Positions 11,151-21,579 of a stretch of DNA of 64,000 nucleotides are shown in pieces. The stretch spans positions 21,318,177 through 21,382,176 of the forward strand of contig CM026422.1 in the NCBI GenBank assembly GCA_014871385.1, given 5' to 3'. Within the stretch, counting starts at the first letter, position 1; the number at the start of each line of letters is the position of its first letter. A program made the translations under genes and the position numbers. The DNA is from Ceratodon purpureus. Lineage: Eukaryota; Streptophyta; Bryopsida; Pseudoditrichales; Ditrichaceae. Under the pieces are notes generated by a model, which was not told the DNA's origin, ran no database searches, and was given only the letters and a program-made list of their open reading frames with translations.

Positions 11151-11394
11151 ATGACCAATAACAGAAAATAAAATGGGAAGCTCTTGGCGCTTGAGCTCAA
11201 AGACACTGAAAAACATGCTCCCGGGCTCCTTGTGATCAACCCATCCACAACGCCAGTGCGTCTTCTTGCACAACGATCGATGATACGATAACCACATACA
11301 TGTGCTAGACGCCGAGGAATTAATGTACTGCAAATAATCAATTTGAATTTAAAACGAAAGAGTGATTCAATTAGTGTTTATTCAGGCTGAACTT

Positions 11395-12502
11395 GAGCGG
11401 TTGAGTAGGTTTGGTTTTTGGGCTCACTGAGTTGGTAAGTTATGTGTGTCTCATGCCTTCAATATGCTTGTCTTTCTCAGGACTAGTTTGGCAGGCTGAC
11501 ATGGTGAACTTCATAGTAGCCTCAGACTTAGTGGAACTAGATCAGTCCCTTTCACGGTGAGCTGGGGGTAGCAGGCTTTAAGTTCCAATATCCATTCTTG
11601 TTCTCTGTTCGATATATTTTTATATATATCTAGACGCTTCGAAGACTTTAGATTTAGTTACTCATTTCATCGGCGAATTGTAGTGCTGAAGACCGTATTC
11701 TGATTGAATCATAGAAAGATGGTGTGACAATTATGAATTGTCTTCTATTATTTTGTGTTATGAATATGTAGATTTACAAAAGCATTCGCTGAACTGTTTT
11801 TCGGGGGGGTCACGGACATTACAGTACACAATATGAAGTCTCTGTGGGGGGACAGGTTTGATCGCCTATGCCAATTTTTCTAACAGCGCGATATTACCCG
11901 ATCACAGAAAGTCTCTCATTTTTTAAGACCGTGTTAGACGTGTGGCTAGTACGAGTACCCTGAGTTCTTATCCTTCTGCTAGAATCAATGGTCCAGTTCA
12001 AGTTGTTGCTAGATTCGCAACCGAGGCTCACCATTTCATGAACTCCACTACCAGCTTTGTAGAAGCATTCTCCGTAATGGAGATGTAAGCTCCCGCAAAC
12101 CCCTTGTGCTTCAAGATTAGTTTTTATCACTTGAACCAATTTTTTCGGCTAGGGAATATCATTTTGTGACAGGATAATGGTCACGACAATTCATGTTGGT
12201 TATTTTTCACTTGCTTACAATATTGAGCTCCCATAGCTGTCGAATGAAAAGTTTCTTGCCTTCGGCCTCTGAAAACAAGTCACACTTCAAAGTAAGCTAA
12301 GTGTATCAATACAGATAGAGTTAAAAAGAGAAGTTTCAATGCATGCTCCGTCCAGAGAAACGTATGTCAAGTCAATGAGCATGCTGTGAGCTACATACAT
12401 GAATGAATGTAGAACTAATTCATTCTGCTACCAACGAAACAAACACCCACATGCTGGTCATAAATAAACAGGCTCAAACAATTTCATAACGTGGTTGTGA
12501 CT
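11395..12502. other. Intergenic DNA
   Basis: No supported gene. It includes the dispersed repeat at 12032-12225. The rest is unremarkable intergenic sequence. Confidence 0.5.
12032..12225 (+). repeat. Dispersed repeat (related to 47690-47874)
   Basis: About 190 bp beginning near ATGAACTCCACTACCAGC and ending near TTATTTTTCACT. It matches 47690-47874 in the same orientation, with a few substitutions and small indels. The flanks do not match. No coding potential seen; either a fragment of an unidentified mobile element or a segmental copy. Confidence 0.8.
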
Positions 12503-13381
12503 TCAAAAGCCCTGAAAGCTACCTCTCTGCTTGCATGAGAGAATCTGGTAATCAAAAGTGCTGTCTTCATTCAGTTGCACTGCCGGGGCATCAACTCTGA
12601 AGGACTCACCCATCTAACCCCAACAGCGAAAGAAACAGTCAGTTGATGACAAACCAACTAGACAGCCTTACCATATCATGAAATTAACAATCGTACTTTC
12701 AAGTTGCAAACCATAGAGCGGAATCATATACCTTCTTCGAAATATCTTTCCGTCTGTGTTTCCTAGACCGTTCGGATTCATCAGAGTCACTGTCGCTTGA
12801 GCTCTCATCCCTGTTTCATTCCACCACAGAACAATGATTGAATATCCCCTGTGCATAAGAATGAAGTGCACTATGTTGGGTTTCGTTTGTAGGATGTTCA
12901 GAACTTCAGACATAACCCCACAAGAACAAAAGGGCCTGCAAACAGAGTAGGACACAGAAACCTTTGTCAACCCACAAGGTAAACCTCACCAATCTCTGCT
13001 TTTCTGCCGAGAAGGGAACCAGAACCATCTCAACAAACTGCAGCCAACATCCCCTAAACCCAAACGTTACCAAAAAAGTCACCCAAACTAAATTCGAAGA
13101 TTCTCGAAACCCTCGAAACCCATCAGACTCCAGGAAACATACAAATCCAAACGAGAAAAACCACGACGAGTAGACAAGGTGACAGACGAGCGCCGGAACC
13201 TCGCCAGCCGAAGAGATGGCAAAGCATAAACCTAAAAAAATCTGGAAGAATTCGCAACGACGGGGATGATGATCATGTGGGTTAACCCACCTATGATGGT
13301 AGTGGTTGCGCTTGCTGGAGCGCCTGCTGCGGTGGTCGTCACTGCTGCTGCCGCTCTGGGAGCTGCCGGAGTCGCTGTCTT
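12503..13381 (-). CDS. Ser/Arg/Asp-rich protein, last three exons
   Basis: Three exons on the minus strand join with matching phases: 13381-13291, 12810-12732 and 12613-12503. The acceptor before the first is TATTAG, its donor is GTGGGT, the second runs from CAG to GTATAT, and the third ends in TGA. The first exon encodes EDSDSGSSQSGSSSDD followed by RSRRSSKR and a His-rich end. The second encodes DESSSDSDSDESERSRKHRRK. The third gives a non-repetitive C-terminus beginning MGESFRVDAPAVQ. This composition is typical of nuclear splicing- or chromatin-associated proteins; the exact family is not recognised. Upstream exons are not found: the first acceptor lies only about 600 bp from the giant inverted repeat, so the gene may be truncated, or earlier exons may be distant. 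Confidence 0.55.
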
Positions 13382-13384
13382 CTA

Positions 13385-13982
13385 ATATTGTAAAGACATT
13401 CAAATGGGTGAATGTCAAAATGATGTATGAATGACATTGTTTTTATTAATATTAGAATAACACAAACATGACATCAAGTAAGATTACATGGATCTCTGTC
13501 ATATTAGCAAAATATTTGAATCAAAATGATAATATTTTCACATTGAGAGGGCATTAAAATAACAGTTCTCAATTTGGTGTCATTCTCACACCAATATGAC
13601 TGATTTTAGAATGAAATAATTTTGACATGAAATGGATGTCTAAGCAATTTGTGTCAAAGTAACATAATAAACACAATAATGTATGTATAAATGAATAAGA
13701 AGAGCATGCCAAAATAACAATTAGTAAAATGATAAATGTCTTGTGTTACAATGACACAATCAACCCAGATCTAGAATGACATCAAGGTGATAGTTGATAA
13801 ATTGACATCAACATGATATCAAACTCACATTGTTAACCCTACAATAATCCTACATTAGAATGGCACTTCCCTCGTTCCAATGCAAAGTTGACATCAACTT
13901 TAATAGTAAGAATCACATTAGAATGGTAGGGAATAACTTTGATGTCAACTTGACACCAGACTAACTTGCCAAACCATTCGTG
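13385..13982. other. AT-rich spacer with recurrent ATGACA-type words
   Basis: No gene. Words such as AATGACAT, TGACATCAA and AGAATGACA recur irregularly through the segment, suggesting a degenerate simple repeat or decayed satellite. It ends at the outer edge of the inverted repeat. Confidence 0.45.
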
Positions 13983-15707
13983 AAGGCACTTTTCAAATAG
14001 GGAACTTAAGTTACCCATGTACTGCAAGACCTGAATACTTGTAGACCTGTAAGATATCTTGGAATTCTTAGAAATGACGTAATGATGAATGTAAAAAGAG
14101 TTTATAAATAAAAATTATATACTTTGATTTACTATGTGCTATTTTTTACTTATGGAAGATGATTGTTTGTAGATTTTTTGAAGTTTAGGATTGAGGTTTT
14201 GATTTTATTAAATTCAGTTAAACTAGTATATTCGTTCAATTATTTGAAACCCTGCTTGTAGATGTAGGCAATTTGATGAGCCCACTCAAGGAATGTTTAC
14301 TTATGTTTTCTTTCATTCTTATACATGGCACTCGATGACTTTCAGATTTAGAGTTTAGGTAGCGCAATAGAGGCGATTCATAGACCGACAAACTTATTGA
14401 GATAACAGATCGTGGCATTCCTTTGGCTCCTACATACTGATAATTAATAGATCCTTGAAACGTGTTGATGTGCAATACTTTGTAGAAGAGTGAGTTATTT
14501 AGGTGGAAGTAAAGAAAAGCCATTTCTTATGATCTATCTATATCACAACTCTTATTTAATATATATGGACCGTTGTTAAATCGTTTCACTATACCATATC
14601 ACTCTATATACTTAAATTTTTTTTTCTAAAAAGTAAAATACTAACATAACATCAAACAACCTAAATTGAAATTTTTAGACAAATGACAATTATAATATAT
14701 TGGGTATACTGTATTTGTGATTTATTTTTGTGCAGCATTCCTGTAGATAATTTTCTATACTTATAAGGCTTAGTAATTTAGATTTTAGATTATACAACAA
14801 TTGTTATTTTTTATTTTTATTTTTTTATTTATTTTTTAATAATCTACATTGTAACACTTAAGAGTGCTTAATTGGTGTTGTAGCTGATTAATTGTATCGT
14901 GGGATATAAAAGAGTGGGTGGAAAAATGAACTTCTTCATTGTTGGCTATTTCACAGTAATTTTTAAAAGTGCTTTTAGAATGATTCAAAACAACCTTGGA
15001 TATTCAATGACATGAAATATATAAAAAATTAAAATTAAAAAAGAATGCAAATTAACAAAGATGAAATATGAGTTTCACTCCTGAAACAGACGTACGTGGT
15101 CACTAAACTGTAAATCACTTTATTAAATCAAGTCAAAGTCTATGAATATAACACCATATACAAAATGTGACCAACACTGTGATTGATTGCCAAATTCCAT
15201 TTCTTTTATAGTGGTGTTTATTTTTAAATAATTATTTTAAAACAAATACAATATCAAAAACAATTATAATGGTATTTGTTTTAAAATTATTCTTATTATA
15301 ATGGTATTTGTTCTTAATTGTTATTATAATGGTATTGTTTTTAAAATTATTTTAACATCACCATTATAAAAATAATTTTATTTAAATTATAATACCATCA
15401 TTTAATATACCATTATTTTAAACAATTTAAAACAATACCATTATTTTAAACAATTTAAAACAATATCATTATTTTAAACAATTTAAAACAATACCATTAT
15501 TTTAAACAAGTTAAAACAATACCATTATTTTAAACAATTTAAAACAATACCGTTATTTTAAAACAATACAATTTTTTAAAACAATACCATTATTTAGAAT
15601 GATACCATCATTTATAACGATACCATTATTTGAAATATTGGTTATATTGGTATTTCAAATTTTTAAAATTTTTAAATTTTTTTTAACAATATTATTTATT
15701 AATATAA
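13983..15707 (+). repeat. Giant inverted repeat, left arm
   Basis: The reverse complement matches 16381-18105. Paired positions sum to 32088 throughout, so no net indel is present across 1725 bp. I saw only isolated mismatches (for example the base after CATGTACT near the outer end). The arm is strongly AT-rich. A 95-codon ORF on the minus strand (14236-14523) is mirrored exactly at 17565-17852; it has no recognisable domain. No target duplication is evident at the outer ends. It may be a foldback-type element or an inverted duplication. Confidence 0.95.
15408..15560. repeat. 28 bp AT-rich tandem repeat (mirrored near 16528-16680)
   Basis: About five head-to-tail copies of a 28 bp unit composed of TACCATTATTTT plus AAACAATTTAAAACAA, with single-base variants, followed by shorter 18 bp derivatives. 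Present in the left arm and, reversed, in the right arm. Related words also occur in the spacer between 16080 and 16180. Confidence 0.85.
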
Positions 15708-15953
15708 GTATTTTATTTTATTGATGGCAAAGCACTTACTGCATTGGGTGCGTTGGCCTTGGATCTCCACGGGGCCTTGGTTGCGGACCTTCTTGTAATG
15801 CTTGAGTTTGGGCGTCTTGTGATCCTCCCAGGTGAAAACGGCCTCGCAGTTCAAGCACCTGTAACAGTGTTGAACGGGCTTCTTATTATTGAGGAATTTA
15901 AATTTCAGAATTGAAGATTCGCAATGCACGCAATGAACGTCTTGATGTGCCAT
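15699..15953 (-). pseudogene. Truncated Dof-like zinc-finger gene in the palindrome spacer
   Basis: ATG at 15953 opens a frame of 84 codons closely related to the gene at 4673-5503. Finger 1 is intact (C8-X2-C11-X21-C33-X2-C36), and so are the basic linker KLKHYKKVRNQ and the first Cys pair of finger 2 (CSKC). After FAIN the sequence turns into AT-rich DNA and stops within the edge of the left inverted-repeat arm, so the rest of finger 2 and the acidic tail are missing. Upstream sequence (CAATATGG..TGCAAATGTTAT) also resembles the region upstream of the full-length paralogue. A remnant, possibly expressed but lacking the activation region. Confidence 0.8.
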
Positions 15954-16380
15954 AGGTCTTCTCTTGGATGAGCTCGCAGCCTCAAGCAGTGCTACTCCAC
16001 CATCTTTGACGCATATATTTGAAGCAACGGCAATATGGATTGCAAATGTTATGGGTTACGTATAACATATAACAATTGAGAGATATACCGTTATAACAAA
16101 TATTTTAAATATATGTAACGTTATAAATAATGGTATTGTTTAAAATAATGGTATCGTCTTAAATTGTTTTAAATAATGAATTGGAGTTCCAGCTCTTCAA
16201 TTACCTAAAAAAACTGATGCTCTATGAACATATATTTTTTTTAATACCATAATTTGATATGGTATTATAATGATCTTAACAATGCTTTCAATGGTTGTAA
16301 TGGAACTTTGGATATGATATTATAATGGTACTTGTATTAAAATAAATGTTTTTGATGTGGTGTTAATTATTATAAAATAA
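15954..16380. other. Rest of palindrome spacer
   Basis: AT-rich. The first part looks like the 5' flank of the truncated Dof-like gene; the remainder contains words of the 28 bp tandem repeat. No gene. Confidence 0.5.
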
Positions 16381-18105
16381 TTATATTAATAAATAATATT
16401 GTTAAAAAAAATTTAAAAATTTTAAAAATTTGAAATACCAATATAACCAATATTTCAAATAATGGTATCGTTATAAATGATGGTATCATTCTAAATAATG
16501 GTATTGTTTTAAAAAATTGTATTGTTTTAAAATAACGGTATTGTTTTAAATTGTTTAAAATAATGGTATTGTTTTAACTTGTTTAAAATAATGGTATTGT
16601 TTTAAATTGTTTAAAATAATGATATTGTTTTAAATTGTTTAAAATAATGGTATTGTTTTAAATTGTTTAAAATAATGGTATATTAAATGATGGTATTATA
16701 ATTTAAATAAAATTATTTTTATAATGGTGATGTTAAAATAATTTTAAAAACAATACCATTATAATAACAATTAAGAACAAATACCATTATAATAAGAATA
16801 ATTTTAAAACAAATACCATTATAATTGTTTTTGATATTGTATTTGTTTTAAAATAATTATTTAAAAATAAACACCACTATAAAAGAAATGGAATTTGGCA
16901 ATCAATCACAGTGTTGGTCACATTTTGTATATGGTGTTATATTCATAGACTTTGACTTGATTTAATAAAGTGATTTACAGTTTAGTGACCACGTACGTCT
17001 GTTTCAGGAGTGAAACTCATATTTCATCTTTGTTAATTTGCATTCTTTTTTAATTTTAATTTTTTATATATTTCATGTCATTGAATATCCAAGGTTGTTT
17101 TGAATCATTCTAAAAGCACTTTTAAAAATTACTGTGAAATAGCCAACAATGAAGAAGTTCATTTTTCCACCCACTCTTTTATATCCCACGATACAATTAA
17201 TCAGCTACAACACCAATTAAGCACTCTTAAGTGTTACAATGTAGATTATTAAAAAATAAATAAAAAAATAAAAATAAAAAATAACAATTGTTGTATAATC
17301 TAAAATCTAAATTACTAAGCCTTATAAGTATAGAAAATTATCTACAGGAATGCTGCACAAAAATAAATCACAAATACAGTATACCCAATATATTATAATT
17401 GTCATTTGTCTAAAAATTTCAATTTAGGTTGTTTGATGTTATGTTAGTATTTTACTTTTTAGAAAAAAAAATTTAAGTATATAGAGTGATATGGTATAGT
17501 GAAACGATTTAACAACGGTCCATATATATTAAATAAGAGTTGTGATATAGATAGATCATAAGAAATGGCTTTTCTTTACTTCCACCTAAATAACTCACTC
17601 TTCTACAAAGTATTGCACATCAACACGTTTCAAGGATCTATTAATTATCAGTATGTAGGAGCCAAAGGAATGCCACGATCTGTTATCTCAATAAGTTTGT
17701 CGGTCTATGAATCGCCTCTATTGCGCTACCTAAACTCTAAATCTGAAAGTCATCGAGTGCCATGTATAAGAATGAAAGAAAACATAAGTAAACATTCCTT
17801 GAGTGGGCTCATCAAATTGCCTACATCTACAAGCAGGGTTTCAAATAATTGAACGAATATACTAGTTTAACTGAATTTAATAAAATCAAAACCTCAATCC
17901 TAAACTTCAAAAAATCTACAAACAATCATCTTCCATAAGTAAAAAATAGCACATAGTAAATCAAAGTATATAATTTTTATTTATAAACTCTTTTTACATT
18001 CATCATTACGTCATTTCTAAGAATTCCAAGATATCTTACAGGTCTACAAGTATTCAGGTCTTGTAGTACATGGGTAACTTAAGTTCCCTATTTGAAAAGT
18101 GCCTT
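16381..18105 (-). repeat. Giant inverted repeat, right arm
   Basis: Partner of 13983-15707. Because the arms are so alike, a read-through transcript across 13983-18105 would fold into a hairpin with about 1.7 kb of nearly uninterrupted stem. The outer flank (TTTTAGATAAAATC) does not match the left flank. Confidence 0.95.
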
Positions 18106-19200
18106 TTTAGATAAAATCAGGATATGGAGCCATATGCGTATTTGTAATTCCAATTGTGAGTCTTGTCTAGATCATTTAGGGCCGTATCCAAAAGACTCTT
18201 GTGCTTTGTCTCTATATAACCTCTAAATCTCCGAGGGTTTTTTTCATCAAGACTGCCTCAAAATAGCCCACCTTAAAAGTAAGGTGGAGTTTGCAAACTT
18301 GGGTTCTTTTTTAGTACATCAAATCGTAAGATTTTGTAGCTAACTTCTATGTCTACATGTCCAAAGAATCTCATATATTCATTCCTCACCAATTGCAAGA
18401 TCATAACGTTCAAAGTAGAAAAACAAGTTTTTTTTCCCTGCAAAAAATGGTGACTACAGAGTTTCGAAGGCCAAAGAAACCATGTTTAAAAGTAGATAAG
18501 GAATGAGTCTCTCCATATTATTGTTACTTAGTGAGTTAAGTACATGTCCAAAAAATTCCGTATTCAAAAAAGTTGTGGAAGGTTTCCAAAAAAATCAGTT
18601 TCTGTTAGGTGGTGTGCTGAAATATACATACAAAGGCCGTTTTTGACAATAAAATAGCATATGAAAAATTCTTGGATTGAGAATCCGAACAGTGGAAACA
18701 TGCTCTATTCTCTTTTCTATAAATAGAAATTTTTATTTTTGAAAAATATCAAATTCTCAATTTTTGGTGGAATTTCAAAGTTGCATCTTTGGGCAGATTT
18801 TGGCAGATTTTCGCAATTTTGGACTCCCACATGGATTGTTGGATACAACTCCACTCCACTTGTATAAAGTACAGAGCAGTCCTAACTCTCCACACCCAAA
18901 ATCTCACATACCAACTTGATGTAAAGTCTTGGTTATGACAACATGACGGAATTTAAAATTTTAAAGAAAAAATTGCCGAAATGACCAATAAATTGTCTTT
19001 TTAAGAACACAAAAATTGGTGTTAATTTCCTCATAAGATTAACATATAATGAAAAAATGTGGTAACTTTTAAAGCATTGAAAGTCAATACTGTTGTAAAG
19101 ATTACTCAACATTATCTTTAGAACTGACTTTAAAAACATTGGAAGATACTACTATTATGCAAATCTTTAGTAATTAATTGACTTCCATCATTTTGAAAAG
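18106..19200. other. AT-rich intergenic DNA
   Basis: No supported gene or repeat; short open frames here have no protein-like composition. Confidence 0.5.
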
Positions 19201-19861
19201 GAATTGTAGCTTGCATGTAAGTGATGCAAACAAGGATGAAATTGTGAGAAACAATGGATTGAAAAGCATTATTCAACTTATGAAAACATATCATGAAGAA
19301 CTATCAGTATTATCAAAGGTAATTGTCTCATAATTTCATTTATGAAAATATAGAAAATAAAATTCTTATAACTATATTATTCAAAATAATAAAACTTAAG
19401 TTTATACAAGATTTTTAATTTTTCAATTCAATTTCAACTCCACTAATTCAATGAGTAGAAAATAAGTTACAAGTAGTTATATTTCTCTCTATATTTACTC
19501 CAAGTGAATAAATGCATAAAATTATTAATAAACAACCTTATTACCTTGATGGCAAATAAATCTAAGAAATTGAATGCTGTAATTTTTTCTTATGAATTTT
19601 AACCAAAATTGTTATATTTATGTTTATGGCTATTATGCCAAAAATATATAATTTGGACAAAGTTATGTATTTATAATTGTATATGTTGAGTAAATCTTTG
19701 TTGCTCAATATTGACTAAAATTTGCATTTGATTTCCAGGGTTTTGAAGCCATAACTACTTTAACATTACGTCCACCACAACGGATAAAAGAAGCACTTGA
19801 AGTCGGAGCTTTGGATCTCGCAGTACAACTAATGGAAGTATTGGATCTTGCAATCCAATAG
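19201..19861 (+). pseudogene. Armadillo-repeat gene fragment (ARMC6-like)
   Basis: Two exon-like blocks with matching phase: 19201-19318 (acceptor AAAAG, donor GTAATT) and 19739-19861 (acceptor TTTCCAG, stop TAG). The translation contains the alpha-helical pattern of armadillo repeats, for instance NKDEIVRNNGLKSIIQLMKT, then GFEAITTLTLR and RIKEALEVGALDLAVQLM. These resemble the ARMC6 group, in which each repeat has an 'eagg...l..m' turn. Only about 80 residues are present and no start codon or earlier exons are found, so this is a partial copy. The ARM assignment is fairly confident; the subgroup is tentative. Confidence 0.6.
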
Positions 19862-20330
19862 TTTTAATTTTTTAAAATGTTATAACAAGTGGAAAAGTGA
19901 TTTAGATGTAAGAAGTGTCTTTGTTTTTTTGAGTCTTAATTACATAAGGTGTCCCGTTTACCACTTGCTTGTACAAATATTAATTATTAAGGTTTACCAC
20001 CAAAAAACAAAAATTCTTGAAATTTGTTTCTTTTCACTTGAAATGACCTCAAATGATATAGAAATAACAAAATAATATAAGAAATCATTTATCTATTCTT
20101 ATTGTTTTGTCTTCGTATATATTTGTAATGTTTTCTTCATATTTTAAAAACTATATTTGGAATACTTGCTGTGGTGCCATCATACTACTTCAAAGTATTT
20201 GCATGGTCTTTGTCTGTAGCTAAAATTGGCATATAATCCTTATAAAAGATTTCTAACAGAATTTGAAATTTTAATTACAAATTACTTATCCATTAGAAAC
20301 GATGGATAGAAAATCCCAATTTCTGGTACA
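19862..20330. other. AT-rich intergenic DNA
   Basis: Nothing recognised. Confidence 0.5.
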
Positions 20331-20720
20331 TGACCTCCTCACACGGGCATAGGCCCCAGGCCCGGGAGGATCAGCCCCGACACTCGTACCCTCCCGGATG
20401 GAATGTGGGGCTTCATCCACCTCAGGTCCATCCATGACCCACCTGACCGCAAGTTGCCTGGTTGGCGTTTCCTGCCTCTCAGCCCCGTCGCCTTGGTCCT
20501 ACGTCGAAGCCAAGCCCGCCATCGTGTCAAGGCCGCGAGCCCCCATCGTGTTGAGGTTGCAGCAATAGGCCTCGGCGTAAGCCTGCTGTCGAGCCACCCT
20601 ACCCTGCTCCTGTTGTGCAGCATTCACTCCCGAGCCCCGCTGTCAGGCCACTCCGCCATGCTCTCGACGCGCAGCATTCGCAGGCGAGCTCTTCCTCAAA
20701 ACCCCAGCGTCGCCCCTCCA
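20331..20720. other. GC-rich island
   Basis: Abrupt shift from AT-rich DNA to about 390 bp rich in C and G, with a 142-codon ORF that is Pro/Arg/Ser-rich and shows no family resemblance. It ends near a possible donor (CTCCAG then GTGCTG). It could be a GC-rich 5' untranslated exon and promoter of the NIP30-type fragment downstream, or an unrelated inserted piece. Not supported as protein coding. Confidence 0.35.
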
Positions 20721-21363
20721 GGTGCTGTTCTTACTGTTTTTTTAATTTTTGATTTTAACTTCGCAAGCCAACAATTTCACCGCTTCACTGATTCTTCATT
20801 GTTCTGTATTCAGTTTGGATCGCTTTTGTGACTTCCACCTTGATGATTGCAATTTTTGGTCAAATATAGTTCAGGGTTTAGAGCTCCATGTCTCCATGTG
20901 TGATGAGAACCTCGGGATGGTGTCAATGTGGAAGAGCGAACTGCAATGTGGATAGGGGAACGTTGGAGAGGATAGATTAGGGCTATTGTGTATGTTGTTT
21001 TGTTTCCGGTAACTGGCTTTGAGGAATTCCGCAACTCTACTCATTCCTGGATGTGAATTTTTGATGTGTATGTGAACACGGTTGCATGGGGCTGAACCCT
21101 GAGTGTGGAGGAATGAGGAATGTGAATTAGGTTATGAAAGATTTACCGACAGGTTCAGCGGTGGGAGATAGAAATTGTTGTGCGATAATTGTTGGAGATA
21201 GAAATTGTTGAGCTTGCTGATTGCGACATTTTTTTGGGAGGAATTTTAGGATTTATGGATTTCTTGTAGAGTGCGAGTAGTGTTTCACTATGTACAATGT
21301 GCGTTGGATGTTTTGAGAACAGATTAAACTTCAAGCAACGTTGTGGTCCAGTTAGCACCAGAC

Positions 21364-21579
21364 ATGGCAGAGCCGAAATTGAAGCTTATGAACTTTGTGA
21401 CCGCTTCGCAGGTATTGTATTTGATATGTTTTCTTCTTTTCAGTAGTCAGTTCTGGGGCAGTTATCTATGTCTCTTTCCTCACTCTTATTATCTCGGGCA
21501 GACGGATGCGGAGATTGAGAGCGTTCCGTCGGAGACTCAGCAAAAGCAAGAAGTATATGACGATCGACCGTTGCACCAG
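21364..21579 (+). pseudogene. NIP30/FAM192A-type gene, first two exons only
   Basis: Exon 21364-21411 starts at ATG and encodes 16 residues with LKLMNFVTASQ; it ends at CAG followed by GTATTG. Exon 21502-21579 (acceptor GGGCAG, donor CAG then GTTGGC) encodes DAEIESV..TQQKQEVYDDRPL. Both blocks match the start of the plant NIP30/FAM192A nuclear protein family (KPLRLMNFVS..., then YDxRPL before a charged coiled coil). Phases agree. The following conserved block (the stretch ending in LDEDE) is not found within the next kilobase, so the gene is truncated, or a distant exon lies beyond what I can identify. Confidence 0.55.

Larger units (their letters stand above)
7028..11394. repeat. Long direct repeat, copy 2
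   Basis: Second copy of the repeat that opens the window, with the same gene order: unknown ORF on + and beta-galactosidase fragment on -. Compared with copy 1 it has a roughly 270 bp insertion at 9633-9902. It also lacks the piece of the beta-galactosidase fragment that holds exons 9 and most of 10. Both copies share the same internal deletion relative to the intact locus at 51.3-55.8 kb, so they descend from one already deleted ancestor. Confidence 0.95.

Noticed and set aside
12906..13418. 170-codon minus-strand ORF
   Set aside because: It reads through an intron: only the part at 13291-13381 looks coding, and the splice signals and phases of the three-exon model explain it better.
14236..14523. 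95-codon ORF in the left arm (and its mirror 17565-17852) as a gene
   Set aside because: Identical only because the arms are duplicated; no domain, AT-rich codon use. Mentioned with the arms instead.
15408..15560. 28 bp repeats as a CRISPR-like array
   Set aside because: Head-to-tail AT-rich satellite units without unique spacers, in a eukaryotic genome.
20403..20831. 142-codon ORF in the GC-rich island
   Set aside because: Open mainly because of GC content; no domain or conserved pattern. It may be an untranslated leader.
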